Shown here: piece by piece, positions 24,065 to 32,785 of the stretch | Position numbering within the stretch: the first letter of the stretch is position 1 | Layout of the letters: the number at the start of each line of letters is the position of its first letter | Notes under the pieces: generated by a model | Database searches by the model: none | What the model was told of the DNA's origin: nothing | Seen by the model: the letters and a program-made list of their open reading frames with translations, nothing else | Source of the DNA: Clostridia bacterium | Lineage (GTDB): Bacteria > Bacillota > Clostridia > Christensenellales > Pumilibacteraceae | Length of the DNA: 51,952 bases | NCBI GenBank assembly: GCA_017623435.1 | Contig: JAGAPD010000011.1 | Location: forward strand, 1 to 51,952 | Direction of reading: 5' to 3' | Program-made: the position numbers and the translations under genes

Positions 24065-26770
24065 TTATTTATCCTGTTCGAGAACGTAAGCCTCTACTTC
24101 GTCGTTTTCCTTAAATGCGTCAAAGCCGTCAAAGCTCAAGCCACACTCGTAACCGGACGCAACTTCTTTTACGTCGTCCTTAAAGCGTTTAAGGTTGTTG
24201 ATTTCACCGTCGAAGATTACTACGTCGTTACGGTAAATACGTACCCTTGCATTACGCGCAAGTTTACCGCTGATAACGTAACATCCTGCAATAGCACCAA
24301 CGTTAGAAATCTTGATAACGTTACGGATTTGAGCGCGTCCCAAAATGGATTCGTGATATTTGGGCGCTACAAGTCCCTTCATAGCCGCCTCTACGTCGTC
24401 GATTGCCTCGTAGATTACGTTATAAAGCTTAATATCCACTCCCGTGCTTTCAGCGAGCGCCTTGGACTCAGAGTCAGGACGAACGTTAAAGCCGATAATG
24501 ATTGCGTTGGATACGCCTGCAAGCATAAGGTCGGATTTGTTAATCGCGCCTACGCCACCGTGAACTACGGCGACTTTTACTTCGTTGTTACTCAACTTCT
24601 CAAGCGACGCTTTGAGCGCCTCAACCGAGCCTTGAACGTCAGCCTTAATTATGATATTAAGCTCTTTCATCTGACCTTCGCTGATCTTGTTGAATACGTC
24701 GTCAAGAGTAATTCTCATACCCTGATTTGCCTGTTCGTTCTTAAGCTTAGTAGTACGCTCGGCAATGATTTGTTTTGCGGTCTTTTCGTCGTCAACTACG
24801 TAGATTGCGTCGCCTGCGTTGGGTACGTCGGTAAAGCCAAGCACGGAAACGGGCGTTGCGGGAGGAGCTTCCTTAACCGTTCTGCCCTTATCGTCTACCA
24901 TACCTCTTACTCTACCGCTCGTAAGACCGGAAACGACGTAGTCGCCTACGTGGAGCGTACCGTTAAGTACGATAATGTTAGCGATAGGACCTTTACCCTT
25001 ATCAAGCTTGGATTCGATAATCGAACCGCGCGCCTGACGCTTGGGGTTAGCCTTGTAATCGTTATACTCAGCAAGGAAAAGAATCATTTCCAAAAGCTTG
25101 TCAACGTTGTCGCCCTTCTTTGCGGAAATGGGTACCATAATGGTATCGCCACCCCATTCCTCAGGAACGAGGTCGTATTCGGTAAGTGCCTGTTTAACCT
25201 TCTCAATGTTAGCGCCCGGCTTATCAATCTTGTTAATAGCAACGATTACGGGCACTTTTGCCGCTTTTGCGTGGTTGATAGACTCAACGGTCTGGGGCAT
25301 TACGCCGTCGTCAGCTGCTACGATAAGCACGGCAATATCGGTAACGTTAGTACCGCGCGCACGCATTTCGGTGAACGCCTCGTGGCCGGGGGTATCAAGG
25401 AAAGTAATCTTCTCGCCCTTGCACATAACGGAGTAAGCACCGATATGCTGGGTAATACCACCTGCCTCGCCTGCTGCAACTGCAGTCTTTCTGATAGCGT
25501 CCAAAAGCGAAGTTTTACCGTGGTCAACGTGTCCCATTACGGTAATAATGGGCGGACGCTTTACAAGGTCTTCTGCGTTATCCTCTTCCTCGTGCATTTC
25601 AGCAAGCTTTTCTTCTTGCGTCTGCTCAAGTTTAAGTTCAAGTTCAACACCAAGCTCGTTAGCAACGAGTTCCATCGTGGGGAAGTCAACTACGCCGTTG
25701 ATGTTAGTCATAATACCCAAAAGCATAAGCTGTTTGATAATTTCTTGCGCAGTCTTACCGATTTTTTCACTCAAAATCTTAACGGTAAGATTTTCAGTAG
25801 TAATTACCGCCTTTTCAATCTTAACGGGCGCTACTACTACGGGTGCTTTGGGCTTTTTATTCTTAAGCTTACGCGTACCCATACGCTCCTCACCAACGTC
25901 GTCGGTGATAAAGCCCTTACGGATAAGCGTACGCTTGTTCATCGTCTTTTTGTCGTCAGGCTTGTTAAAGTCCTTCTTTTTGTCAGCAACGCGTCTTTCC
26001 TTCGTGGGCGCTACGGGCATAGGCGCAAGCTTGGTTGCGCTAACGCGTGCCGTAGCAGGACGGGTTTGTCCCTGAGCCTGTTGAGCGGGACGAGCCTGAC
26101 CGTTTGCATTCTGGCGAGGTGCAAAACCGCCTTGCGCTCCCTTTCCGCCCTGAGGCTTTTCACCACGGGGAGGACGCTGACCTGCTTGCTGACCTGCTTG
26201 CTTATCGCGCGGAGTACGCACGGGCGCAGGCGGAGGCGTATACATACCGCGTACGAAACTGGGCTTGGGCGCGGTTGCCGCAGCCGTTTCGGGCGTTGCG
26301 AAATGCATAACGCGTACGTTTTCTTTCTTATCCTCCTTCTTCTCGTCCTTAACGGGTGCAGAAGCTTCCTTTTCCTTAACGGGCGCAGGCTTTTTCTCCG
26401 CTACGGTTTTTTCTACCACGGGTGCTTGCTCCGCAGGCTTCTTCTCTACGGGCTTTTGTTCCACGGGTTTTTCTACCACGGGCGTTTCCACTTTTACGGG
26501 AGGCTCAACGGGAGGTGCCGGCTTAGCCTTTTTAACGGCGTCGTTTTGCTTCGCCTTCTCCGTTTCATCTTTCTTATCGCGTTCCTTTTGAAGTGCACGG
26601 TCACGAGCAAGTTCAACAGTAGCGTCGATTTTGCGCTGAATATCCTTAAAACGTGCAGACAAAGCGGAAAAAGCGCCCTTATTGCCTTCCTTTTGGGATT
26701 GCATTAACGACTTAACTTTATATACGTTAGAAACAAGTCCTTCTTCTGCCTTTTTAACTTCGTTAGCCAA
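24065..26770 (-). CDS. infB: translation initiation factor IF-2
   Basis: IF-2 brings initiator tRNA to the 30S subunit. At 901 residues it has a long low-complexity N terminus (about 70-330, rich in Pro, Glu, Lys and Gly-Gln) followed by the IF2_N domain and GTPase. G motifs are GHVDHGKTSLLDAIR (G1), FLDTPGHEAFTEMRARG (G3) and AINKIDKPGAN (G4). The start is TTG (26768-26770) with GGAGG upstream, just past the ylxQ stop. The whole opposite strand is open for 972 codons, a shadow of this codon usage. Confidence 0.97.
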   Translation of the reverse strand: MANEVKKAEEGLVSNVYKVKSLMQSQKEGNKGAFSALSARFKDIQRKIDATVELARDRALQKERDKKDETEKAKQNDAVKKAKPAPPVEPPVKVETPVVEKPVEQKPVEKKPAEQAPVVEKTVAEKKPAPVKEKEASAPVKDEKKEDKKENVRVMHFATPETAAATAPKPSFVRGMYTPPPAPVRTPRDKQAGQQAGQRPPRGEKPQGGKGAQGGFAPRQNANGQARPAQQAQGQTRPATARVSATKLAPMPVAPTKERRVADKKKDFNKPDDKKTMNKRTLIRKGFITDDVGEERMGTRKLKNKKPKAPVVVAPVKIEKAVITTENLTVKILSEKIGKTAQEIIKQLMLLGIMTNINGVVDFPTMELVANELGVELELKLEQTQEEKLAEMHEEEDNAEDLVKRPPIITVMGHVDHGKTSLLDAIRKTAVAAGEAGGITQHIGAYSVMCKGEKITFLDTPGHEAFTEMRARGTNVTDIAVLIVAADDGVMPQTVESINHAKAAKVPVIVAINKIDKPGANIEKVKQALTEYDLVPEEWGGDTIMVPISAKKGDNVDKLLEMILFLAEYNDYKANPKRQARGSIIESKLDKGKGPIANIIVLNGTLHVGDYVVSGLTSGRVRGMVDDKGRTVKEAPPATPVSVLGFTDVPNAGDAIYVVDDEKTAKQIIAERTTKLKNEQANQGMRITLDDVFNKISEGQMKELNIIIKADVQGSVEALKASLEKLSNNEVKVAVVHGGVGAINKSDLMLAGVSNAIIIGFNVRPDSESKALAESTGVDIKLYNVIYEAIDDVEAAMKGLVAPKYHESILGRAQIRNVIKISNVGAIAGCYVISGKLARNARVRIYRNDVVIFDGEINNLKRFKDDVKEVASGYECGLSFDGFDAFKENDEVEAYVLEQDK

Positions 26771-26771
26771 A

Positions 26772-27095
26772 TTACTTTACCTCCGTAACAACCTGATAAG
26801 TTCCGTTCTTATTCGTCAAAATGGCCTGTGCCATTTGTTTATCCGTAACTGCAATAACTTTACAGTTAAGCTTGTGCGTAAGTTCTTCCACCGCTATTCC
26901 GTGCGATACGATCGCAGGTACGCCGGGGTTAGTACGCAACAACTTTTCGCGTGTGTTTGTCGCGAGCGTCTTGCACATAATAATTAGATGCTTTTTCTTG
27001 TGGTAACGCTCGATTGAATCTGCGCCGAAAATAACTTTTCCCGCTTTGATTGCAAAGCCCAAAATTGACTCTACTTTATCCTTTTGCAATTTCAA
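26772..27095 (-). CDS. ylxQ: L7Ae/L30e-like RNA-binding protein YlxQ
   Basis: A 107-residue member of the L7Ae/L30e/S12e/Gadd45 family. It has KVESILGFAIKAGKVIFGADSIER, a central basic strand and CKVIAVTDKQMAQAIL. Its role in bacteria is unsettled, probably RNA binding linked to the ribosome. It overlaps ylxR by 20 bp and precedes infB, the standard nusA-ylxR-ylxQ-infB order. Confidence 0.93.
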   Translation of the reverse strand: MKLQKDKVESILGFAIKAGKVIFGADSIERYHKKKHLIIMCKTLATNTREKLLRTNPGVPAIVSHGIAVEELTHKLNCKVIAVTDKQMAQAILTNKNGTYQVVTEVK

Positions 27096-27360
27096 ACTCC
27101 TTTATAAGGTCGTCGTAAACGCTCTCGTCCACCGTCATTTTGAAAGCGCGGGAAAGCATTTTACCCTTCTTAACCTTTTCAATGCACTCTTTTTTTGCGC
27201 AAACGTAAGCGCCACGACCGTTTTTCTTGCCCGTAAAGTCAAGCGAAATTTGTCCTTCAGCCGACTTCACGATACGAATCAAATCGCTCTTGTCGTGCAT
27301 TTCCTTGCACGCGATACACATTCTTTGAGGCGTCTTTTTTTCTTTCATTACACGCTCCAC
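27076..27360 (-). CDS. ylxR: YlxR / RnpM RNA-binding protein
   Basis: A 94-residue YlxR family protein. In B. subtilis this family has been described as an RNase P modulator (RnpM). The signature is RMCIACKEMHDKSDLIRIV together with KKNGRGAYVCAKKECIEK. It is positioned between nusA and ylxQ as in most Firmicutes. Confidence 0.93.
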   Translation of the reverse strand: MERVMKEKKTPQRMCIACKEMHDKSDLIRIVKSAEGQISLDFTGKKNGRGAYVCAKKECIEKVKKGKMLSRAFKMTVDESVYDDLIKEFEIAKG

Positions 27361-27366
27361 TAAAAA

Positions 27367-28509
27367 TTATTCGATATCGTCGAGATCCTCTGCGAAAATA
27401 TCTTCGGCAAAAGTTTCTTCGCTCTTAGCAGGAATTTCTTCTACCGTTTCCTCTACTTCTTCACCGTTTTGAACGAGCGAGGAATAGGGTTTTACGTCAA
27501 TCTTCCAGCCCGTAAGTTTAGCGGCAAGTCTTGCGTTCTGACCGTCCTTACCGATAGCGAGCGAAAGCATATCGTCCATAACTACTACTCTTGCGGTGTG
27601 TTCGTCGTCGTTAGCCTGAACCATAAGAACTTTTGCAGGGCTGAGCGCGCGAGCAATAAATTCAAGCGTATCCGAGCACCAAGGAATAATATCAATCTTT
27701 TCTCCGCCAAGCTCGGCAACGATAGCGTTTACACGCATACCTCTGTTACCTACGCAAGCACCTACGGGATCGATATTGCTCTCTTCAGTATAAACTGCCA
27801 TTTTCGTTCTGTAACCAGCCTCACGAACGATGGACTTGATGGTAACGAGTCCGTTCGCAATTTCGGGAACTTCAATTTCGAAAAGACGCTTTACAAAGCC
27901 AGGCGCGGTACGAGAAACGAAAACCTGCGGTCCTCTGGGGCCGATTTTGATTTTCTTAACGTAAACCTTAACCGCCTTGCCGATAACGTACTTATCGTTA
28001 GGCGCTTGGTCCTGAGGCATAAGGATAGCCTCGATATTTTTATTGATTTCAACGTGAACGTTGTCGCCGTCGATACTTCTTACCATACAAGTAATAAGCT
28101 CGTCTTCCTTTTGAGAAAGCTCAGCAAAAGCCTGTTCGCTTTCAACCTCACGAAGTTTTTGCATAATAACCTGTTTTGCAGTCTGCGCTACGATACGGCA
28201 GAAATCCTTGGAGTTAATTTCTTCGCTTACGATATCGCCAACCTTATACTTTTTGTCGATAAGACGAGCGTCCTCAAGCGAAATTTGTGCCTCCTTGTCC
28301 TCTACCTCTTCAACTACGGTTTGGTATGCAAGAATTTTGATGGTGTTACGTTCGGGATTAAGTTTTACTTCAACAGCCTTAGACGAGCCGAACTCCTTTT
28401 TGTATGCGATAACGAGCGCAGTTTCAAGCGCCTCGATAAAGATAGACTTCTTAATACCCTTTGTTCTTTCCAATTCCTCTAACGCGAGGAAAAAATCCTT
28501 ACTTATCAT
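27367..28509 (-). CDS. nusA: transcription termination/antitermination factor NusA
   Basis: NusA modulates pausing, termination and antitermination. The 380-residue protein has an N-terminal RNA polymerase-binding domain, S1 domain (about 130-200) and KH domains (VGACVGNRGMRVNAIVAELGGEKIDII; AIGKDGQNARLAAKLTGWKID), ending in an acidic tail. I choose the ATG at 28509 (MISKDFFLALEELE), with GGAGG at the right distance; the longer frame overlaps rimP and encodes the binding site. Confidence 0.97.
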   Translation of the reverse strand: MISKDFFLALEELERTKGIKKSIFIEALETALVIAYKKEFGSSKAVEVKLNPERNTIKILAYQTVVEEVEDKEAQISLEDARLIDKKYKVGDIVSEEINSKDFCRIVAQTAKQVIMQKLREVESEQAFAELSQKEDELITCMVRSIDGDNVHVEINKNIEAILMPQDQAPNDKYVIGKAVKVYVKKIKIGPRGPQVFVSRTAPGFVKRLFEIEVPEIANGLVTIKSIVREAGYRTKMAVYTEESNIDPVGACVGNRGMRVNAIVAELGGEKIDIIPWCSDTLEFIARALSPAKVLMVQANDDEHTARVVVMDDMLSLAIGKDGQNARLAAKLTGWKIDVKPYSSLVQNGEEVEETVEEIPAKSEETFAEDIFAEDLDDIE

Positions 28510-28531
28510 TTTTGTTTGTCCTCCAAACTGT

Positions 28532-28990
28532 TTATTCAAATTTTACTAGCGGTCTTACGAGCGCCACTTTGGTGTTCTCGAGCGTAATTTCTTCGCCTTT
28601 TACCTGTATAGTTACCGTGTTTTCGTTGCGACTTACGAGCACGCCTTCAAAAAGCTTTTTGCCTTTTTGCGGAGCGTAAAGCTTTACTTCCACTTCTTTT
28701 CCGTAATTGCGCTCGTAGTCACGCTGTTTTTTGAACGGTCTGTCAAGTCCGGGCGAGGAAACGTTGAGAACGTACGGCTTTCCACCCGTAGGATCAAGTT
28801 CGTCTAAAAGCGGATCAATAGCGTAATGTACCTTTTCGCAGTCGTCAAGACTAACTCCGCTGGGACAGTCTATAAAGATGGTAAGATTGTCTTCGCCGTA
28901 CTTTTTAGCGAACTCAACGTCTACCACTTCGTAGCCAAGTTCCGTGACGGTAGGTTCAATTTTTTCTAAAACACTTTGCTCCGTTTTCAA
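28532..28990 (-). CDS. rimP: ribosome maturation factor RimP
   Basis: RimP is needed for 30S subunit maturation. The 152-residue protein has the family segments LGYEVVDVEF, LTIFIDCPSGVSLDDCEKVHYAIDPLLDE and YVLNVSSPGLDRPFKK. The start codon is TTG (28988-28990), 10 bases after AAGGAGG. It heads the nusA-infB operon behind promoter 29070-29098 and a leader hairpin. Confidence 0.95.
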   Translation of the reverse strand: MKTEQSVLEKIEPTVTELGYEVVDVEFAKKYGEDNLTIFIDCPSGVSLDDCEKVHYAIDPLLDELDPTGGKPYVLNVSSPGLDRPFKKQRDYERNYGKEVEVKLYAPQKGKKLFEGVLVSRNENTVTIQVKGEEITLENTKVALVRPLVKFE

Positions 28991-29014
28991 CGAAAATAAC
29001 CTCCTTACAGTAAT

Positions 29015-29042
29015 TGAGAGCGGACCGTTCAGTCCACTCTCA
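29015..29042 (-). other. hairpin in the rimP-nusA leader
   Basis: An 11-bp stem (29015-29025 with 29032-29042) contains one pair that is G-U only in the minus-strand RNA. It has a 6-nt loop and no U run after it, so it is not a terminator. It lies between the predicted start site (about 29063) and the ribosome binding site at 29001-29007, where it could protect the 5' end or affect translation. Confidence 0.55.
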
Positions 29043-29069
29043 GTCTACATCCTATTACATTACGATATA

Positions 29070-29098
29070 AATATAACATAATTTATAAAGATTATCAA
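29070..29098 (-). promoter_or_regulatory. sigma-A-type promoter of rimP-nusA-infB
   Basis: TTGATA (29093-29098), 17 bp, TATATT (29070-29075) with an upstream TGT extension. It lies in the gap between glgB and rimP and gives a leader of about 70 nt. Confidence 0.75.
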
Positions 29099-29139
29099 GC
29101 GTTTTTAGGTAAAAAATGTAACTTTTTTATCAAAAACTC

Positions 29140-31155
29140 TTATTTTATCTCTTTTTTGAGCACGAGCGCCGTTCTGCAAGGAACGTATAGGTTAAATCCG
29201 TAACCGTATTCCTCCTCTTTCGCGTAGTATAAATACTCTTCGTCCGCGCGATCCTGTCCACCGTATTTTCGTTCGTCAGACGAGAAAATTACTTTGTATC
29301 CGCCTGCACCCGTGCCTCCGCAATTAACGAAAACGCTTTCCTGTGAACGGCTTGGATGAAGGTTAAACACGAACAGGAATTCACCTCGCTCGAAAATAAT
29401 AATTTTCTTTTGCCCGTCTATCCAAATGCAGTTTGCTTTTTTAGTAAGCAATTCGTTATAACGCACGAAAGCTATCATATCGCGGTCAAAATTATACAGC
29501 CATTCGTATTTAAGCAAGCCGTTATTGACCAGCGACCATTGTCTACGCGCGTACTTGTAACTCCACCCGTTACCCTCGCGCGGAAAATCAATCCACTCGG
29601 GGTGACCGAATTCGTTGCCCATAAAGTTAAGATAGCCGTCGCGCGACAACGACAAAGTCAAAAAGCGAATTACCTTGTGCATATCTATCGCGTAATCCAT
29701 CGTGGGCGTGTGGTAATCCTTGTTCATGCCCGTATACATTTCCGCGTCGGCAAGGCGGAATATTATCGTTTTATCTCCCACCATCGCCTGATCGTGCGAC
29801 TCGCAGTATCCTATCGTCTTTTCATTTACTCTTCCACAAGTAAGCTCGTACCAAAGCTTATAAACGTCCCACTCCTCAGCGCGCACTTCTTTGATAAGTT
29901 TTATCCAAGTGTCGGGTACGCCCATAGCAAGCCTGTAATCAAACCCCATACCTGCGCTAGATAGTGACAAGCAAGCGCCCGGCATTCCGCTCATATCCTC
30001 GGCAATCGTGATAGCGTTTTTGTTTACTTTGTGTACGAGCTCGTTAGCGAGCATCAGATAAACTTTTGCATTCACGTTGGTATTGAGCGAATAATACTGG
30101 CTATAATCGGTAAACGCTACGCCCAAGCCGTGATTTTCGTAAAGCATTGAGGTCACGCCGTCAAAACGGAATCCGTCGAAGTGGAATTCGTCCTGCCAGT
30201 ATTTTAGGTTTGAGAGAAGAAAACGCAATACTGCCCTTTTGCCGTAGTCAAAGCATTTCGTTCCCCACGCAGCGTGCCAACCGCGTTCGCCTGCCAAAAA
30301 GTATTGATCAGCCGTGCCGTCTTGTAGATTTAATCCCTCGCCTACGTTAGGACAAGCGTGAGAATGCACTACGTCCAAAAGTACGCTTAATCCAAGCGAA
30401 TGCGCTTTATTAATTAAATACTTCAAGTCCTCTGGCGTGCCGTAGCGGTGCGAGGGCGCGAAAAAGTTAGTCACCTGATACCCAAACGACGCGTAGTAAG
30501 GATGTTCCTGTACCGCCATAAGCTGAACGACGTTATATCCAGACTGTGCTATCCAGTCAAGATTTTTATCCGCAAACTCACGGTACGAGCCTATTCCCTC
30601 GTACTCCTGCGCCATACCTATATGCGCCTCGTAAATAAAAGGCGTTTGCGGTTTTTGTTTTTTATACCACTCTTTGTCCGTCCATTTGAATTTTTCACCC
30701 ATCCAAATCTGTCCGCACAAGGTTTTGCTATTTTCGTCAAAGTCAGTTCGGCGAATATACGCAGGCAATCTCTCGAAAGACAATCCGTCCTTTTCCACGA
30801 TAAGCTTTACGTGCTGACCGTGACGGAGCGAGTCTTTCCCATCAAAAACAATTTCCCAAACACCGTTATCCTTTTTTTCAAGCGGATGAGAAATTTTATC
30901 CCAGCCGTTAAAGTCGCCGTAAATCCATACCTTGTCAGCATTCGGTAACCATTCGCGGAATACGTAGCCGTTTGCAGTTTTTTGAAAGCCAAAATACTTG
31001 TAATCGTTACCCACGTCCACGAGCGTTCTATCTTTCGTAAGATCGCTTAGCGCTAAGTTATATCGGTCGATATGTATCGCTAAATCACTCTTATAGGGCG
31101 CAAGTTGAGCGTCAATTTTGAATAATTTTTTAAGTGCGCGTTCAGTTTGTATCAC
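29140..31155 (-). CDS. glgB: 1,4-alpha-glucan branching enzyme, eukaryotic-like type
   Basis: GH13 enzyme making alpha-1,6 branches in glycogen. The 671-residue protein has an N-terminal CBM48 domain (about 55-150), the catalytic barrel and a C-terminal beta domain. The nucleophile is Asp332 (FHFDGFRFDGVTSMLYENHG), the acid/base Glu386 (TIAEDMSGMPG), and His454/Asp455 lie in CESHDQAMVGDKT. Segments such as YNVVQLMAVQEHPYYASFGY, QVTNFFAPSHRYGTPEDLK and YLNFMGNEFGHPEWIDFPRE match animal, yeast and plant enzymes more closely than E. coli GlgB. The start is GTG with GGGAGG upstream. No other glycogen genes are in the window. Confidence 0.95.
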   Translation of the reverse strand: MIQTERALKKLFKIDAQLAPYKSDLAIHIDRYNLALSDLTKDRTLVDVGNDYKYFGFQKTANGYVFREWLPNADKVWIYGDFNGWDKISHPLEKKDNGVWEIVFDGKDSLRHGQHVKLIVEKDGLSFERLPAYIRRTDFDENSKTLCGQIWMGEKFKWTDKEWYKKQKPQTPFIYEAHIGMAQEYEGIGSYREFADKNLDWIAQSGYNVVQLMAVQEHPYYASFGYQVTNFFAPSHRYGTPEDLKYLINKAHSLGLSVLLDVVHSHACPNVGEGLNLQDGTADQYFLAGERGWHAAWGTKCFDYGKRAVLRFLLSNLKYWQDEFHFDGFRFDGVTSMLYENHGLGVAFTDYSQYYSLNTNVNAKVYLMLANELVHKVNKNAITIAEDMSGMPGACLSLSSAGMGFDYRLAMGVPDTWIKLIKEVRAEEWDVYKLWYELTCGRVNEKTIGYCESHDQAMVGDKTIIFRLADAEMYTGMNKDYHTPTMDYAIDMHKVIRFLTLSLSRDGYLNFMGNEFGHPEWIDFPREGNGWSYKYARRQWSLVNNGLLKYEWLYNFDRDMIAFVRYNELLTKKANCIWIDGQKKIIIFERGEFLFVFNLHPSRSQESVFVNCGGTGAGGYKVIFSSDERKYGGQDRADEEYLYYAKEEEYGYGFNLYVPCRTALVLKKEIK

Positions 31156-31217
31156 TCTTTCTTACCTCCCTACTAAATCTACTTTTTCCATTTTAGGACG
31201 GACATTTATGCTTGAAT

Positions 31218-32774
31218 TTACAACATTTCTGCCATTTTAATAAAGGCTTTTGCCGTGGCAATAGTATCGTGAATAGCACGGTGAGCATGCTCGTTAACAA
31301 GCCCTAAATGCTTTAGTACCGTACTTAATTTAAAGTTCCTTAACCCTTTAAGCGTATGACGTGCAATTTCAAGAGTGTCTTCTTTGTGGTTATCAAAATA
31401 AATTCCAAGTTCTTTTCCTGACGCGTTCAAAAATCCCACGTCAAAATTTACGTTATGTCCAACGAAAACGGTGTTCTCGCTGAACTTATAAAAGTCAGCA
31501 AGCACGTCCTCAATCTCGGGCGCGTTAACGACGTCGCTATCCGTTATGGAAGTAAGATCAGTAATTCTTTGCGTAATAGGCTCGTGCGGATTTACGAAGG
31601 AATTAAACACCTGCGTAAGATGTCCGTCCTCTACCAAAACGCCTGCCACTTCAATGATTTTACACGTCGTCGTATCCAGTCCCGTCGTTTCTAAATCAAA
31701 CACGCAAAAGCGTTTATTTTTAAGATATTCGGGTACGGCTTTTGCCACATCGAACAGCGATGCTTGATGTTGTTCCACGTACTGTTGTGGAAAAACCGTT
31801 TTATATTCTCTTTTCGTCTTAAACTTGGGCGCTTGCTTAATTTCCACTTCGGGAATGGTGCAAAGGGAAATAGAGTTTACGAACATATCGTAAGTGGTAT
31901 TACCCCTAAACGTATTTTCTTTAATACTGCCCTTCACAACAACTTCCTTGCCGTCTTTAAGATGAACGATATTGTTTTCCTTATCGCTCTTTCTCGGAAA
32001 ATACAAGCATTTCATTGAACCCGTTGGATCAGTTATGGTAAACTTATAAAATTTCTTGCCTGCGCTCTCCCCCTCTTTGGGCTTGCGATCGCACTCCGTA
32101 AACTCACTTACCTTTCCGCAATAGGTCACGCCCGTAGCCTCACGCTTTGCATCGCTTATGTAGCCTGCACGGTCGTAAATAATCTTGCCGATAAATTCTT
32201 CTACGTTATGTGGCGTAATGAAATGCCCGTCACTCGTCTGATAAACGTAATTTCTTAATTCCTCTTCGTGCTCGGCGATAATGTCAATTTTCTTTGCTCT
32301 GACTTGCGGAATAATTTCAAAATTTATATCCTCGCAATACGAAACGTTCAACATCTTTTTCACGTCGTCCGTAAACTTAGAAAACACGGGGTTATTTACC
32401 ATATCCGCGTCAATTTTGAGCTTTACGTCGTACGCGTATTCGCCTAACTTTTGAATAACTACGTCCTCGGCAAACACGAAGGGCGCAACCGACGGGCTAC
32501 CCTCGGCAAAATTTATAAGCGCTTTTTTGAATAAATCCTCGTCAAAATGGCTTTTAACGAGCTTTACGGTTACGGACGATTTAAGTCCTAAAGCGCGAAT
32601 TACCGCTGAAGAAATTTTGCTCTCGTTTTCACGTACTTCCTTTTCTTTGAGCTCGGGAAAAATGACGGTAATCACGACTGATTCCGTCTTTACGTCCACG
32701 TCTACTGATTTCAGCACCAAATAGTCGTAGGCATTATCCGTTATTTCATTGAATTTTGAAGTAAATGACGCCAT
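31218..32774 (-). CDS. PolC-like protein lacking PHP and polymerase domains: OB fold plus DEDDh 3'-5' exonuclease
   Basis: The 518-residue protein aligns in order with the front of the Gram-positive replicative polymerase PolC: an N-terminal alpha/beta region (about 1-205), an OB fold (about 215-310, with YCGKVSEF and FYKFTITDPTGSMKCLYF), a short linker and an exonuclease domain (about 345-515). All exonuclease motifs are present: FDLETTGLD, VFVGHNVNFDVGFL and HRAIHDTIATAKAF. The PHP and polymerase domains (roughly 900 residues) are missing, without debris downstream. It stands after ispG, where full-length polC occurs in many Clostridia. I use the ATG at 32774, behind ACGGAG; the frame opens earlier with TTG inside ispG. 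Likely a functional proofreading or repair exonuclease rather than a pseudogene. Confidence 0.85.
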   Translation of the reverse strand: MASFTSKFNEITDNAYDYLVLKSVDVDVKTESVVITVIFPELKEKEVRENESKISSAVIRALGLKSSVTVKLVKSHFDEDLFKKALINFAEGSPSVAPFVFAEDVVIQKLGEYAYDVKLKIDADMVNNPVFSKFTDDVKKMLNVSYCEDINFEIIPQVRAKKIDIIAEHEEELRNYVYQTSDGHFITPHNVEEFIGKIIYDRAGYISDAKREATGVTYCGKVSEFTECDRKPKEGESAGKKFYKFTITDPTGSMKCLYFPRKSDKENNIVHLKDGKEVVVKGSIKENTFRGNTTYDMFVNSISLCTIPEVEIKQAPKFKTKREYKTVFPQQYVEQHQASLFDVAKAVPEYLKNKRFCVFDLETTGLDTTTCKIIEVAGVLVEDGHLTQVFNSFVNPHEPITQRITDLTSITDSDVVNAPEIEDVLADFYKFSENTVFVGHNVNFDVGFLNASGKELGIYFDNHKEDTLEIARHTLKGLRNFKLSTVLKHLGLVNEHAHRAIHDTIATAKAFIKMAEML

Positions 32775-32785
32775 TATTTTCTCCG

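Noticed and set aside
23789..26707. 972-codon open frame on the plus strand
   Set aside because: It lies exactly antisense to infB. Its translation is Cys/Arg/Leu/Phe-rich low-quality sequence with no family motifs and no ribosome binding site, and is a by-product of infB codon use.
27469..28482. 337-codon plus-strand frame
   Set aside because: Antisense shadow of nusA without ribosome binding site, promoter or recognisable domain.
29015..29042. Calling the hairpin before rimP the glgB terminator
   Set aside because: No U run follows it on the minus strand, and a good promoter lies between it and glgB.
31218..32774. Treating the PolC-like gene as a pseudogene
   Set aside because: The frame is intact with a good ribosome binding site, all exonuclease residues are kept and no polymerase debris lies downstream.
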